Shown: one piece after another, positions 49,126-57,576 of the stretch
How the letters are laid out: every line of letters starts with the position of its first letter
Position numbering within the stretch: the first letter of the stretch is position 1
DNA from: Gemmatimonadota bacterium
GTDB taxonomy: Bacteria; Gemmatimonadota; Gemmatimonadetes; Longimicrobiales; Gaopeijiaceae
Length of the DNA stretch: 64,000 nucleotides
Assembly (NCBI GenBank): GCA_007121455.1
Contig: SKKN01000025.1
Location: 62,001 to 126,000 of the forward strand
Reading direction: 5' to 3'
The notes under the pieces: model-generated
Database searches by the model: none
What the model was told of the DNA's origin: nothing
Seen by the model: only the letters and a program-made list of their open reading frames with translations
Made by a program: the position numbers and the translations under genes

Positions 49126-50132
49126 CGATTCTCTCGGGGCGACCGAGCGGGGTCCGCGGTCAACGCACGAAACTCAGGATCGGCCCAGAGCGGCTCGAAG
49201 TTCTGATTTTCGGGCAGAGCGACTCGGTTTCCGGGGTTCAATTCCACCGCCGTTCGAAGCGCCTCGAGGGCCGCGTCCGTTCGCCCGGACCTGAGGTGCC
49301 CGTGCGCCAGCGCGATCCACGCATTGTCGTTTTCCGGGGACTTCTCCGTCGCTTCCGTGAAGATGCGAAGCCCTTCTTCCCTCTCGCCTTCCTCGAACCG
49401 CCGGTTCCCTTCGCCGAGCATCTGTTGCGAGCGGATCCGGTTCAGGATCCTCCGGGCCTCCGTGATCGGGGCCGTGTGATCGTCGACGCGGATCTCGACG
49501 ACCTTGTCGCTGAATCCGCCGGAGCTCGCGCCTCTGCGCACGACGAGGAGGTAGGACTCCTGCTTCCCCCTCCGATCGCCGCCCTCCGCCTCACCCGCTT
49601 CGAGCGCGCTCACGAGCCGCTCCGCGAGAGGACCGGTGGAGCTTTCGAATGAGCGTGCCATCGCGTCCAGCACCTCGGGCCCGGCAAGGCTGTTTCCCTG
49701 CACGCAGTAGTCGACCCCGCAGTGGTGCCCCTTCCATTCTCGGGGCGACGACCCGGTGAAGGCGGCGGTGCGTCCCTCGATGTCGATGATCGCCACCTGT
49801 CGGCGCTCCCGGTCCTCGTCGGCCCGGAGGAGGAACTCGAGGGCCTCCTCGGGGCTGAACCCCATCTCGAGCATCTCGATGCCGAGCTTTCCGTACATGA
49901 TCAGGGTCGAGGCCTGGTTCGTGATCATTCCGACTCCGCCCTTTCCGGCGCCGAAGTTCGTGCCGCCCGCGAGAGCCTTCGAGGCTTCGGCATGCCCGAG
50001 CTCTTCAGCCTCGGCATCTCGTGCGACGATCGAAAAGGTCGCGCGGTAGTCGGGGTCGTACTCCTGCGCGGCGACCGGGGCCACTGCGAGAACTGCGACT
50101 GCGATCGCGGCGAGGCGAAAGGTGTGATGCAT
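49122..50132 (-). CDS. DUF1028 Ntn-hydrolase-like protein with C-terminal TPR
   Basis: 336 residues from the ATG at 50130-50132 with GAGG seven bases upstream; another ATG four codons earlier lacks this site. Signal peptide 1-23. The DUF1028 opening ATFSIVARDAEAEELGHAEA and the FGAGKGGVGMITNQASTL block are clear, as is GVDYCVQGNSLAGPEVLDAM, the Ntn-hydrolase-like closing section. After about residue 230 three helical hairpins (EGEREEGLRIFTEATEKSPE, NAWIALAHGHLRSGRTDAAL) look like tetratricopeptide repeats. The catalytic status is unknown. It lies at the head of a two-gene unit with the lipoprotein. Confidence 0.85.
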   Translation of the reverse strand: MHHTFRLAAIAVAVLAVAPVAAQEYDPDYRATFSIVARDAEAEELGHAEASKALAGGTNFGAGKGGVGMITNQASTLIMYGKLGIEMLEMGFSPEEALEFLLRADEDRERRQVAIIDIEGRTAAFTGSSPREWKGHHCGVDYCVQGNSLAGPEVLDAMARSFESSTGPLAERLVSALEAGEAEGGDRRGKQESYLLVVRRGASSGGFSDKVVEIRVDDHTAPITEARRILNRIRSQQMLGEGNRRFEEGEREEGLRIFTEATEKSPENDNAWIALAHGHLRSGRTDAALEALRTAVELNPGNRVALPENQNFEPLWADPEFRALTADPARSPRENR

Positions 50133-50214
50133 GCTGAACCTCATTCGGGTGGGTGTGCAGGTGGAACCCTCGGACTCGACGGAGCACGCCGGAAAGCGTT
50201 TGCGACCGATCGAA

Positions 50215-51426
50215 TCAGCCGACGATACCCCGGCGACGGAGCTCCTCGACCTCCGCTGCATCATAGCCGGCCTCGTGGAGCACCGCGTCCGTGTGCTCGC
50301 CCACGCCGGGGGGCGGGCGGTGGGGGGGCACCCGCTCTCCGTCCCAGGTGACGGGGAGAGCCACGGCCCGGTACCCGGGGATCCGTGGGTGGGGCTCCAC
50401 GCGAAGCGGCCCCTTCCGGAGCTCTGGATCCTCGGCCACCTCCAACATGTCCCGGACGGCCGCGCAGGGCACTCCTCCAGCGCGAAGGCGGACCTCCAGC
50501 TCCTGCCGAGTATGGCGGCGCGTGAGATCGGCGACGAGAGGTTCGAGAATGGCCCGGTGCCGCACGCGCTCCGGATTCGTCGCGAAGCGCGGGTCCGAGG
50601 AGAGCGTCGGCGCCTCGAGGGCGGCGCACAAGCGCCCGAACAGCTCATCGTTCCCCGCCGCGATCATGAGCTCTCCGTCGGACGCGGGGAAGGCTCCGTA
50701 CGGGGAGATCATCCCGAGGCCGGTTCCCATCGGCCTCGGAGCGTGTCCGGTGGCGAGAGCTCCCATCACGTGGTACGCCCCCCAGGCCAACGCCGCGTCG
50801 ACGAGCGCCGTACGTACGTGCGCTCCGCGCCCGGTGGCGTCACGCACCCGAAGCGCCGACAGGATGCCCATCGCGGCCCACATTCCGGCGCCGAGGTCCA
50901 CCATCGACGTTCCGACCCGAACAGGCGGTCCTCCCTCCGGCCCGGTCACGGACATGAGTCCCGCGTGTGCTTGCAGGAGCGGGTCGTACCCGGGGCGGTC
51001 CCGGTTTTCGCCCTCGTGCCCGAACGCCGTGATCGTGCAGAGGATCAGCCCGGTCTCCTGCGGCCGAAGCGCTTCCTCCGTGAGCCCGAACCGCTCCGCG
51101 ACCTCCGGCCGAAAGGATTGGATCAGAACGTCAGCCCGTTGGATCAGCGCGTCCAGCACCGCCTTGCCCTCGACCGTGCCCAGCTCGAGGGCAAGGCTGC
51201 GCTTCCCGCGGTTCACCGCCAGGAAGAGCGCCCCTTCCCGTTCCCACGCGGGAGGAGCCCATGCCCGTGAGGGGTCCCCTTCGCCGGGCCGCTCGACCTT
51301 GACGACCTCCGCCCCGAGATCGGCGAGCACCTGACCGCAGTAGGGCCCCGCCAGGTTCAGGGAAAGGTCGAGGACACGCAGACCCGGAAAGGGGGCCTGG
51401 AGCGAGGGCGGATCGACGTCGGTCAT
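50215..51426 (-). CDS. CaiB/BaiF-family (class III) CoA transferase
   Basis: 403 residues. The family features are FPGLRVLDLSLNLAGPYCGQ at 13-32, LADLGAEVVKVERPGEGDPSR, NRGKRSLALEL, and the catalytic Asp177 in GTSMVDLGAGMWAAMG, where acyl-CoA is linked during transfer. It moves CoA between a carboxylate and an acyl-CoA. The chain is complete to the DAVLHEAGYDAAEVEELRR tail. The substrate pair cannot be told from sequence; it is single with no acyl-CoA gene beside it and diverges from the glycohydrolase gene. Confidence 0.93.
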   Translation of the reverse strand: MTDVDPPSLQAPFPGLRVLDLSLNLAGPYCGQVLADLGAEVVKVERPGEGDPSRAWAPPAWEREGALFLAVNRGKRSLALELGTVEGKAVLDALIQRADVLIQSFRPEVAERFGLTEEALRPQETGLILCTITAFGHEGENRDRPGYDPLLQAHAGLMSVTGPEGGPPVRVGTSMVDLGAGMWAAMGILSALRVRDATGRGAHVRTALVDAALAWGAYHVMGALATGHAPRPMGTGLGMISPYGAFPASDGELMIAAGNDELFGRLCAALEAPTLSSDPRFATNPERVRHRAILEPLVADLTRRHTRQELEVRLRAGGVPCAAVRDMLEVAEDPELRKGPLRVEPHPRIPGYRAVALPVTWDGERVPPHRPPPGVGEHTDAVLHEAGYDAAEVEELRRRGIVG

Positions 51427-51580
51427 CGCAAATCTCCGTCTCCTTCTTCATCGGTGCGGGCGGGATCCTCGATGAGCACCGTAGTCGGGCGGGAAACCTC
51501 CGGCAAGGCCGTCGCGGGGATCCCGCCTCTTCCCTATGTTTTGAGAGGGGTGTGGCCGGACGGCCGAGCGAGAACTTCCG

Positions 51581-52534
51581 ATGTTGGGGGGCAGCGTGGA
51601 CCGCGACCGATTCCGTGGAGCCCTTCTCGGCGTCGCAACCGGGGACGCCCTCGGAATGCCCGTCGAGGGGATGCCACGAACAGGCATCGAGGCTTCCTAC
51701 GGGAGGATCCGGGAGATGCTCCCAGGGCGGCTCGGACGGGGGACCGTCACGGACGATACCCACATGACCCTCTCGCTCGCGGAGGTGCTCGCCGAGACCC
51801 CGGGCAACCTCGACCAGAACCTGCTCGCTCGGCGTTTCGCCGAGCGCTTCGACCCTGCCCGCGGGTACGGAGGAAACACCCGCCTCCTCCTCTCCGAGAT
51901 CCGCAGCGGGGAGGATTGGCGTGAGGCGCTCGTGAACCTCCGCCTTCCCGGAGGCTCCTGGGCGAACGGGGCCGCGATGCGCGTGGCTCCGGTCGCGCTC
52001 GCGTTCTGCCGAGATGCGGGAGCAGTGCTCGATGTTGCCGGCAGGCAAGCAGAGGTTACCGGCCACGATCACCCGGTCGGGCGAGACGGCGCCCGGCTTC
52101 AGGCGCTGGCGGTGTTACGAGCACTCGAAGCGTCCCTACCACTCGATCCCGCGGCATTCCTCGACGCGCTCGAGCCGCTGGACGAGCCATGGCAGCCGGA
52201 ATTCCAGGAGGCGCTCCGCTGGATTCGCGGCAATCTCGGAGCGGAGCCCGAAGCAGCGGTGCGCCAACTGGGAACGAGTGGACGAGCCTCCCACTCGGTT
52301 CCGGCTTCCCTCTGGGCCTTCCTGACCGCACCCGAGTCGGTTTCCCGAAGCCTCATCAAGGCGGTGAACCTTGGAGGGGACACGGATACGATCGGCGCCA
52401 TGGCCGGAGCGCTCGCGGGGGCGCTGCACGGATGGGAAGCTTTTCCTCGTGAGTGGACCGAGGTCGTGGAGGACGGCCCGGACGGGAAAACAGCGCTTCT
52501 CCGCGCAGCGGACCGTCTACACGGGCTCGCATAG
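51581..52534 (+). CDS. ADP-ribosylglycohydrolase-family protein
   Basis: 317 residues. The two magnesium-binding blocks are present: TVTDDTHMTLSLAE (Asp58, Asp59) and VNLGGDTDTIGAMAGALAG near 262-280. The helical fold removes ADP-ribose from proteins or small molecules, or acts on related linkages. FRGALLGVATGDALGMPVEG at 11-30 is the usual opening. A GTG at 51596 with a GGGGGG site in front would remove the first five residues and is equally credible. It converges on the RCC1 gene. Target unknown. Confidence 0.9.
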   Translation: MLGGSVDRDRFRGALLGVATGDALGMPVEGMPRTGIEASYGRIREMLPGRLGRGTVTDDTHMTLSLAEVLAETPGNLDQNLLARRFAERFDPARGYGGNTRLLLSEIRSGEDWREALVNLRLPGGSWANGAAMRVAPVALAFCRDAGAVLDVAGRQAEVTGHDHPVGRDGARLQALAVLRALEASLPLDPAAFLDALEPLDEPWQPEFQEALRWIRGNLGAEPEAAVRQLGTSGRASHSVPASLWAFLTAPESVSRSLIKAVNLGGDTDTIGAMAGALAGALHGWEAFPREWTEVVEDGPDGKTALLRAADRLHGLA

Positions 52535-52564
52535 CGGAAGCGCTGTTCTCCCCCGTCCGAGGTC

Positions 52565-53812
52565 CTACGGCGAGCCGAACACCACGCCTTCCGCAACCCT
52601 CTCCGGCTCGGTCCGGTCCGTCGCGGGATCGGCGCCGAGGCTCTCCGCCTGGTCCCGGCCCCAGCAGTGCGCGTCGCCTTCGGAGGTGACTCCGCAGGTG
52701 TGGTGCGCCCCAGCCGAGATGAACTCCAGCGCGAGATCGCCGGCGACCGGCGTGGGTACCGATCGGCTCGTCCGGCTTCCGTCTCCGAGCTGGCCTCGAC
52801 TGTTCAGGCCCCAGCAGTACGGCGCTCCGTCCTCGGTCACGGCGCAGACGTGGAGCTGTCCCACGGAGATGCTTCGAAAGGTCTGGTCGCTGTCGACGCG
52901 GGTGGGCTCGAGCCTCAGCTCATCCGTTCCGTCCCCCACGGCGCCCGTGTGATTCACCCCCCAGCAGTAGGCTTCACCTGCAGCGGTGAGACCGCAGGTC
53001 ACGTTGTAGCCCGCCGCGATCGCCTCGAACGTCATCTCGCCCGCGACGCGGATCGGCTCGGTCCGTGCGTCCGTGCGCTCGCCATCACCAAGCTGCGCCA
53101 GGTGGTTCGCGCCCCAACAGTGGGCTCCGCCGGCCTCGGTGAGGGCACATGTATGCTCGAGCCCCGTGCTCACCGTAGTGAATGAGAGGTCCGTCTCCAC
53201 CCTGGTGGGCTCGGAACGGTTCTCGAGCGTCCCGTCGCCGAGCTGCCCCTGTCGGTTCACTCCCCAGCAGTGCACCTCGCCGTCCGGCGTGAGACCGCAC
53301 GTGTGCCGGGTGCCCAGGGAGACCGCGGAATACGACTGGTTCCCCGCTACCGGCCCTGGCTCGCTCCGGTTCGTATCCGTTCCATCCCCCAGTGCCCCGA
53401 ACCGGTTCAGTCCCCAGCAATGGATCCGGTCGTCCGCCGTGAGGCCACAGGTCCGCCTCTGCCCGGCAGAGATGGCATGGAACTGAAGGTCGCCCACGAC
53501 CGGGGCGGCCTCGGCACGGACCTCCTCCGTTCCATCGCCGAGTTGGCCGGAGTCGTTCGCGCCCCAGCAGTAGGCAGCGCCGTCCGCCGTGACGCCGCAG
53601 ACGTGATTGAACCCGACCGAGATGGGGGCGGTCGGGGACCCGACCTGCACCTCGAGCGCCCCGCTCACCGGGAAGGCGCTCTCCTCCGTGGCGGCGACCG
53701 TGTCCCCTTCCTTCTCGAGTGTTCCGGGGTCCGCCAAAGCCGGCGAAGGTGACGAGAATAGAATGAGAAGCGCCATGCTGCCCCCTACGAACACACGTTG
53801 CGTCGCGTTCAT
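52565..53812 (-). CDS. Secreted RCC1-repeat propeller protein
   Basis: 415 residues from the ATG at 53810-53812, which has AGGAGAG in front; an earlier ATG at 53860 lacks a site. Signal peptide 1-27, then a Thr/Glu-rich linker. Residues 65-415 are seven tandem repeats of 50 residues (one of 51), the number for a closed propeller. Each has the pattern [VIS]S-G--H-CGLT-DG--[YH]CWG-N--GQLGDG. Two Cys per blade, 14 in all, recur at the same place and probably form one disulphide per blade in the oxidising periplasm. No catalytic motif is visible; binding to a partner or polymer is likely. Confidence 0.92.
   Translation of the reverse strand: MNATQRVFVGGSMALLILFSSPSPALADPGTLEKEGDTVAATEESAFPVSGALEVQVGSPTAPISVGFNHVCGVTADGAAYCWGANDSGQLGDGTEEVRAEAAPVVGDLQFHAISAGQRRTCGLTADDRIHCWGLNRFGALGDGTDTNRSEPGPVAGNQSYSAVSLGTRHTCGLTPDGEVHCWGVNRQGQLGDGTLENRSEPTRVETDLSFTTVSTGLEHTCALTEAGGAHCWGANHLAQLGDGERTDARTEPIRVAGEMTFEAIAAGYNVTCGLTAAGEAYCWGVNHTGAVGDGTDELRLEPTRVDSDQTFRSISVGQLHVCAVTEDGAPYCWGLNSRGQLGDGSRTSRSVPTPVAGDLALEFISAGAHHTCGVTSEGDAHCWGRDQAESLGADPATDRTEPERVAEGVVFGSP
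52568..53620 (-). repeat. Seven tandem ~150-bp coding repeats
   Basis: The repeats encode the RCC1 blades and differ at many bases, so they are old duplications rather than recent copies. Period 150 bases, one of 153. Such tracts can recombine and complicate assembly. Confidence 0.85.
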
Positions 53813-54142
53813 GCTCTCTCCTGTAGCTGGATCCAGAGAGATCGGGGCATCGTTCGGCACGGCCGCAATCGGACGCCCCGATCATCGGTCTTCACACTTC
53901 CGCCCATAGAGCGGAACACCGTCTGGGGACCCGCTGGAAAGAACGCCGGCAAGGCACACCAGCGACCTCCAGGGTCCGCAGCCGGGGTGGATCCATGGTA
54001 TGTTCACGGGAGAGGGGGTGCAAGACTCGCCCCGGGGCGCCGTGGCTCGCTCATTGCACCTGCGATGCGTCACCGTCATTGTGTGCGGTTTGGAACCGCA
54101 TCCGCGGATCCTCCCTTCAGCCCTCGAGCCCCGAGCCACCTC
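53813..54142. other. Gene-free interval between divergent RCC1 and thioesterase genes
   Basis: 330 bases. An open plus-strand frame runs through it into the thioesterase gene but reads as Arg/Gly/Pro-rich shadow peptide. No confident promoter, RNA gene or repeat was recognised. Confidence 0.4.
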
Positions 54143-55012
54143 ATGCGCACCACCGTGGAAGAGCTTCTCGAGCTCATCGACCTCGAATCCATCGAGCACG
54201 ACATCTACCGCGGCCAGAACCGCGACATCGGGACGGAGCGCGTCTTTGGAGGGCAGGTCCTCGCCCAGGCACTCGTCGCGGCCAGGCGCACTGTCGGGGA
54301 AGGAAGGGAGGCACATTCGCTGCACGGATACTTCATCCTTCCCGGGGACCTGGATCTCCCGATCGTCTATTTCGTGGACCGGCTGCGGGACGGAGGAAGC
54401 TTCACCACCCGAAGGGTGACGGCGATTCAGCACGGGCGCGCGATCTTCAATCTCTCTGCATCGTTTCACGCGGAGCAGGAGGGTCCGGAACACCAGGCGG
54501 ATCCTCCCGATGCTCCCCCGCCGGAAGAGCTGCCCTCGGAGCTCGACCGAATCAGGGATACGGCCGAGCGGCTGCCACCGGACATCCGGGGTGTGCTGAC
54601 CCAGGACCGGCCGATCGACTTTCGTACCGTCGACCCGCCGGACCTCTTCGACCCGGACCCGAGCCCGGCCTCCCGGATGACGTGGTTTCGCGCGGTTGGG
54701 ACCCTCCCCGACGACCTCGCTACCCACCAGGCCCTTCTGGCATACGCATCCGACTACGGGCTCCTGTCCACGGTCCTCCAGCCTCACGGACTCACGGTTC
54801 GCTCCGAGCAGATCCAGGTGGCGTCGCTCGACCACGCGCTCTGGTTCCACCGGGCCTTCCGCGTCGATGAGTGGCTTCTCTACGTGGTGGACAGCCCGGC
54901 TGCGAGTGGAGGACGTGGCTTCGGCCGCGGCAGCATCTTCACGCGGGACGGATCGCTCGTGGCATCCGTCGCTCAGGAAGGTTTGACCCGGACGCGGCGC
55001 AAGGAGGGTTGA
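54143..55012 (+). CDS. tesB: Acyl-CoA thioesterase II (TesB family)
   Basis: 289 residues from the ATG at 54143, the length of E. coli TesB. Double hot-dog fold: ERVFGGQVLAQALVAARRTV in the first half with LHGYFILPGDLDLPIVYFVD and FTTRRVTAIQHGRAIFNLSASF. In the second half the catalytic Asp is in YASDYGLLSTV, the Thr/His region is LDHALWFHRAF, and the Gln is in ASVAQEGLTR. It hydrolyses medium- and long-chain acyl-CoA. The stop is 6 bases from the stop of the convergent methyltransferase. The ribosome site is weak. Confidence 0.94.
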   Translation: MRTTVEELLELIDLESIEHDIYRGQNRDIGTERVFGGQVLAQALVAARRTVGEGREAHSLHGYFILPGDLDLPIVYFVDRLRDGGSFTTRRVTAIQHGRAIFNLSASFHAEQEGPEHQADPPDAPPPEELPSELDRIRDTAERLPPDIRGVLTQDRPIDFRTVDPPDLFDPDPSPASRMTWFRAVGTLPDDLATHQALLAYASDYGLLSTVLQPHGLTVRSEQIQVASLDHALWFHRAFRVDEWLLYVVDSPAASGGRGFGRGSIFTRDGSLVASVAQEGLTRTRRKEG

Positions 55013-55018
55013 CCCCCG

Positions 55019-55765
55019 TCAGATCCGGCCGACCCGGACGGTGAGCGGCCATCGCACCCGCCGCGGCGCATCTCCCCCCCAGGCCTCCGTGAGCTCTGCC
55101 GCGAAGGTGCGCGTCGGGCCCGTTCCCTCCGCCCGCTCGAGGGCGCGGACGGCCGACCAGGTTCCCACATACCCCAGGAACTCGGGGGCCGTCCACTCCA
55201 CCTCCATCTCGAAGTTCGGAGCCTCGAGCTCCGGGAAGGGGAATGGAAGGGAGCGGTATCCTTTCTCGACATGGGAACGCTCGGGAGGCCAGTATCGACC
55301 CAGCGCCCCGGAATAGAACCGCTCGACCACCCAGTCCACCGTCGCTACGACGGAAGGGGTCCCATAGGTGAGCAGCGCCAGGAGCGCCCCTGGGCGGGCC
55401 ACCCGCTGCACCTCGCGGTAGTAGGACTCCAGGTCGAACCAGTGCGCGGCCTGGGCGGCTGTCGCCAGGTCAACGGATCGACGAGGAAGGCCGCTTTCGC
55501 CCGCGACGCCTCGGTGGAACTGGGCGCGCGGGTGTACCGGAGCCCGGGCGATCTGTTCGCCGCTCGCATCCGTGCCCAGAACCCGCCGGAACTGCTCCGC
55601 AAGAAGGAGCGAGAACTGTCCCGAGCCACAACCCGCATCCCACGCGAGCCCCCGGGACGGGGCGGAACCTGCCAGGAAGTCCGCAAGCTCCTCGGGATAG
55701 GTGGGCCGGTAGGACGAGTAAGCCCCCGCCCGCTCCGAAAAGTGATCGGGGAAGCCCTCGTCCAC
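55019..55765 (-). CDS. Class I SAM-dependent methyltransferase
   Basis: 248 residues from the GTG at 55763-55765, 17 bases after the stop of the TIG-domain gene; the next upstream start would overlap that gene by 58 bases. Motif I is GLAWDAGCGSGQFSLLLAEQ near residues 40-55, with Asp in LGTDASGEQI and the ATAAQAAHWFDLESYYREV post-motif region. The opening FPDHFSERAGAYSSYRPTYP is that of a broad methyltransferase_11 type. The substrate is not apparent. Confidence 0.88.
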   Translation of the reverse strand: MDEGFPDHFSERAGAYSSYRPTYPEELADFLAGSAPSRGLAWDAGCGSGQFSLLLAEQFRRVLGTDASGEQIARAPVHPRAQFHRGVAGESGLPRRSVDLATAAQAAHWFDLESYYREVQRVARPGALLALLTYGTPSVVATVDWVVERFYSGALGRYWPPERSHVEKGYRSLPFPFPELEAPNFEMEVEWTAPEFLGYVGTWSAVRALERAEGTGPTRTFAAELTEAWGGDAPRRVRWPLTVRVGRI

Positions 55766-55782
55766 CTTTCGCTGCTCGCCCG

Positions 55783-56442
55783 TTACGGGCTTGCCCGCAC
55801 GTCCAACTCGATGATCTCGAGGTGAATGTGTTCCCCGCATTCGGACGACTCGACGACCCTCGCCTCCACGACGAGGGCGTCACCGACCGCGAGCCCCTCC
55901 GTATCGCCTACGATGCTGTATTCGTCCTGGTCCGCGCCCACGATGAGCGCACAGGTCGGGCCGGCTTCGATCACCTCGACCTCCCGCAGGATCCGTCCAT
56001 CGGCATCCGTAACGTGGAAGAGGTCGGTCATCGAGATCGGGTCGAAGTAGGCATCGAAGATGATGAAGCGGTGGATGCGATCGCGGTCGGCCCATTCCGG
56101 AACTTCGAGGATCTCCTCGACTTCCCCGCCCCGGGTGGTGAGCACGAAGGTCAGCCCCTCGAAGCCGGAGCGCGTGCCTCCAAAAGCGATGTTGATCGGG
56201 GTGATTGCGGGCAGGTGGAGACCCCGGACAGTCACCTCCGTGCCGGGCGGACCACTCTTCGGAGAGATCTCGGTGGGCCTCACCAGCAACTCGGCGGTGG
56301 GATCGAGCCGCTCGCCGTCCTGCCGGACCTGACCGAGCACGTCTGCGACTCCGAACCACAAGAGCCCCACCAGCACCGCCGGGGCGACCAGCATCCGGGA
56401 ACTCACCGACCGCCGCTCTCGAACATCTCGACGAATGGACAT
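55783..56442 (-). CDS. Exported IPT/TIG-domain protein
   Basis: 219 residues from the ATG at 56440-56442, with GAGGGAAAC in front. A basic N-region and a hydrophobic stretch end near VLGQVRQ (residue 40), a Sec signal. The domain RPTEISPKSGPPGTEVTVRG at 57-76 is a classic IPT/TIG opening with the Pro-x-Ser-Gly-Pro turn. The second half contains RIHRFIIFDAYF and a small beta domain with DEYSIVGDTEGLAVGD and Cys in ESSECGEHIHLEI. No activity assigned. It precedes the methyltransferase gene. Confidence 0.72.
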   Translation of the reverse strand: MSIRRDVRERRSVSSRMLVAPAVLVGLLWFGVADVLGQVRQDGERLDPTAELLVRPTEISPKSGPPGTEVTVRGLHLPAITPINIAFGGTRSGFEGLTFVLTTRGGEVEEILEVPEWADRDRIHRFIIFDAYFDPISMTDLFHVTDADGRILREVEVIEAGPTCALIVGADQDEYSIVGDTEGLAVGDALVVEARVVESSECGEHIHLEIIELDVRASP

Positions 56443-56596
56443 GTTTCCCTCTCCCTCGTTGGATCGAACGGCCGCGAACAGGTCGGCGTGTAGGCCGATT
56501 TCCATATTACCCGCGCCGGCCCACGCGGATCCCGGCACACCGGCCGCTGCACGCGACACGCCGCTGCACCCGAGACGGGGATCTCAAGACCGCCCC

Positions 56597-57520
56597 TCAG
56601 TGATCCTCGCCCTGGAGGAGTCGGGCCAACTCGTCGCCCAGGTGCTCTTGGAGCAACTCCCGGTACCAGTCCGTCCCCTGAACACCTTCATTCGCACCGA
56701 AGAAAGCATCGACGACCGGGGCCCAGTCCGAATCCCTCGGCATGATCACTCCAAACTCCTCGGAGTCGTCGTCGGCGACGGAGTGCCGACGAAGCGGAAG
56801 GCCGTCCTCGACGGCTCGCCAGTAGTTGTAGATGTCGATGAACCCGAAGTACCCTCCGGAAGCCGCACGACCCACGAGCTCGTCGTTCGACTCGACGGGA
56901 ACCGTCTCCATCTCCGGAAAGTGGGCCCGTCGAAGCTCGTCCAGCCGCTCCTCGTGGAGGGTCCCTGGATAGGAGAGCCCGATGAGCCCGGCGAACGTCT
57001 CCCCCACCTCATCGAGCGCCTCGAGCTCGGGCACCTCCTCGTGGGTCATCAGGGTGGCCACGTTGCTGAGGTACGGCGGAGAGAAGGTGATCTCATCGCG
57101 CCGGGACTCCGTGATCGTGACGTTGCCGATCCCGAACACCCCTCCCCGAGAGCGTCGCACCCGCTCGTAGAAGTCCGCCCATCGCTCCTCCGGAATGAAA
57201 TCCACCTCCATTTCGATCCCGTGTGCGTCCTCCACGAAGCGGGCGAACTTCCGCAGCAGCTCGATCGTCACCCCTGTGAGCTCTCCATCGCGCCCTTCGC
57301 CGGCGAACCCCGAAGATGGGACGTAGTGGACGAGAATCCTTGACTCCCCGGCTTCCTGCGCCTCCGCGAAGGAGACCGCCTCGAGCCCGCCCTCACCGGT
57401 CCCCACCGCCGCTGTGGACGCCGGAGCTTTCCCCCCTTCCGGTTCGGGGTCACCCGCACAGCCGAGGGTGAGAGCCGCCAGCACCGCGCACAGTCCACCG
57501 GTGATGAAGCTCGCTCTCAT
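56597..57520 (-). CDS. Family-3 solute-binding lipoprotein
   Basis: 307 residues from the ATG at 57518-57520 with GGAGGT in front. Signal peptide with lipobox LTLGC (Cys21) and a Pro/Ala/Gly linker. The periplasmic-binding fold of the amino-acid type follows: SRILVHYVPSSGFAGEGRDG, GVTIELLRKFARFVED, GVFGIGNVTITESRRDEITFSPPYL. The last block is the ligand-binding hallmark with Arg and Asp. No permease or ATPase gene is nearby, so it may be an orphan binding or a murein-lyase-like regulator domain; no lysozyme domain is visible. It lies 56 bases after the Nramp-like gene. Confidence 0.85.
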   Translation of the reverse strand: MRASFITGGLCAVLAALTLGCAGDPEPEGGKAPASTAAVGTGEGGLEAVSFAEAQEAGESRILVHYVPSSGFAGEGRDGELTGVTIELLRKFARFVEDAHGIEMEVDFIPEERWADFYERVRRSRGGVFGIGNVTITESRRDEITFSPPYLSNVATLMTHEEVPELEALDEVGETFAGLIGLSYPGTLHEERLDELRRAHFPEMETVPVESNDELVGRAASGGYFGFIDIYNYWRAVEDGLPLRRHSVADDDSEEFGVIMPRDSDWAPVVDAFFGANEGVQGTDWYRELLQEHLGDELARLLQGEDH

Positions 57521-57576
57521 CCGGCACCTCCACCGTGGCCCCTCTTTCTCGATTGCCATGGACTCCATCTCACCGA

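Noticed and set aside
53798-54142. N-terminal extension of the TesB thioesterase
   Set aside because: The extra 115 residues have no family match, and the protein has the standard TesB length from the ATG at 54143.
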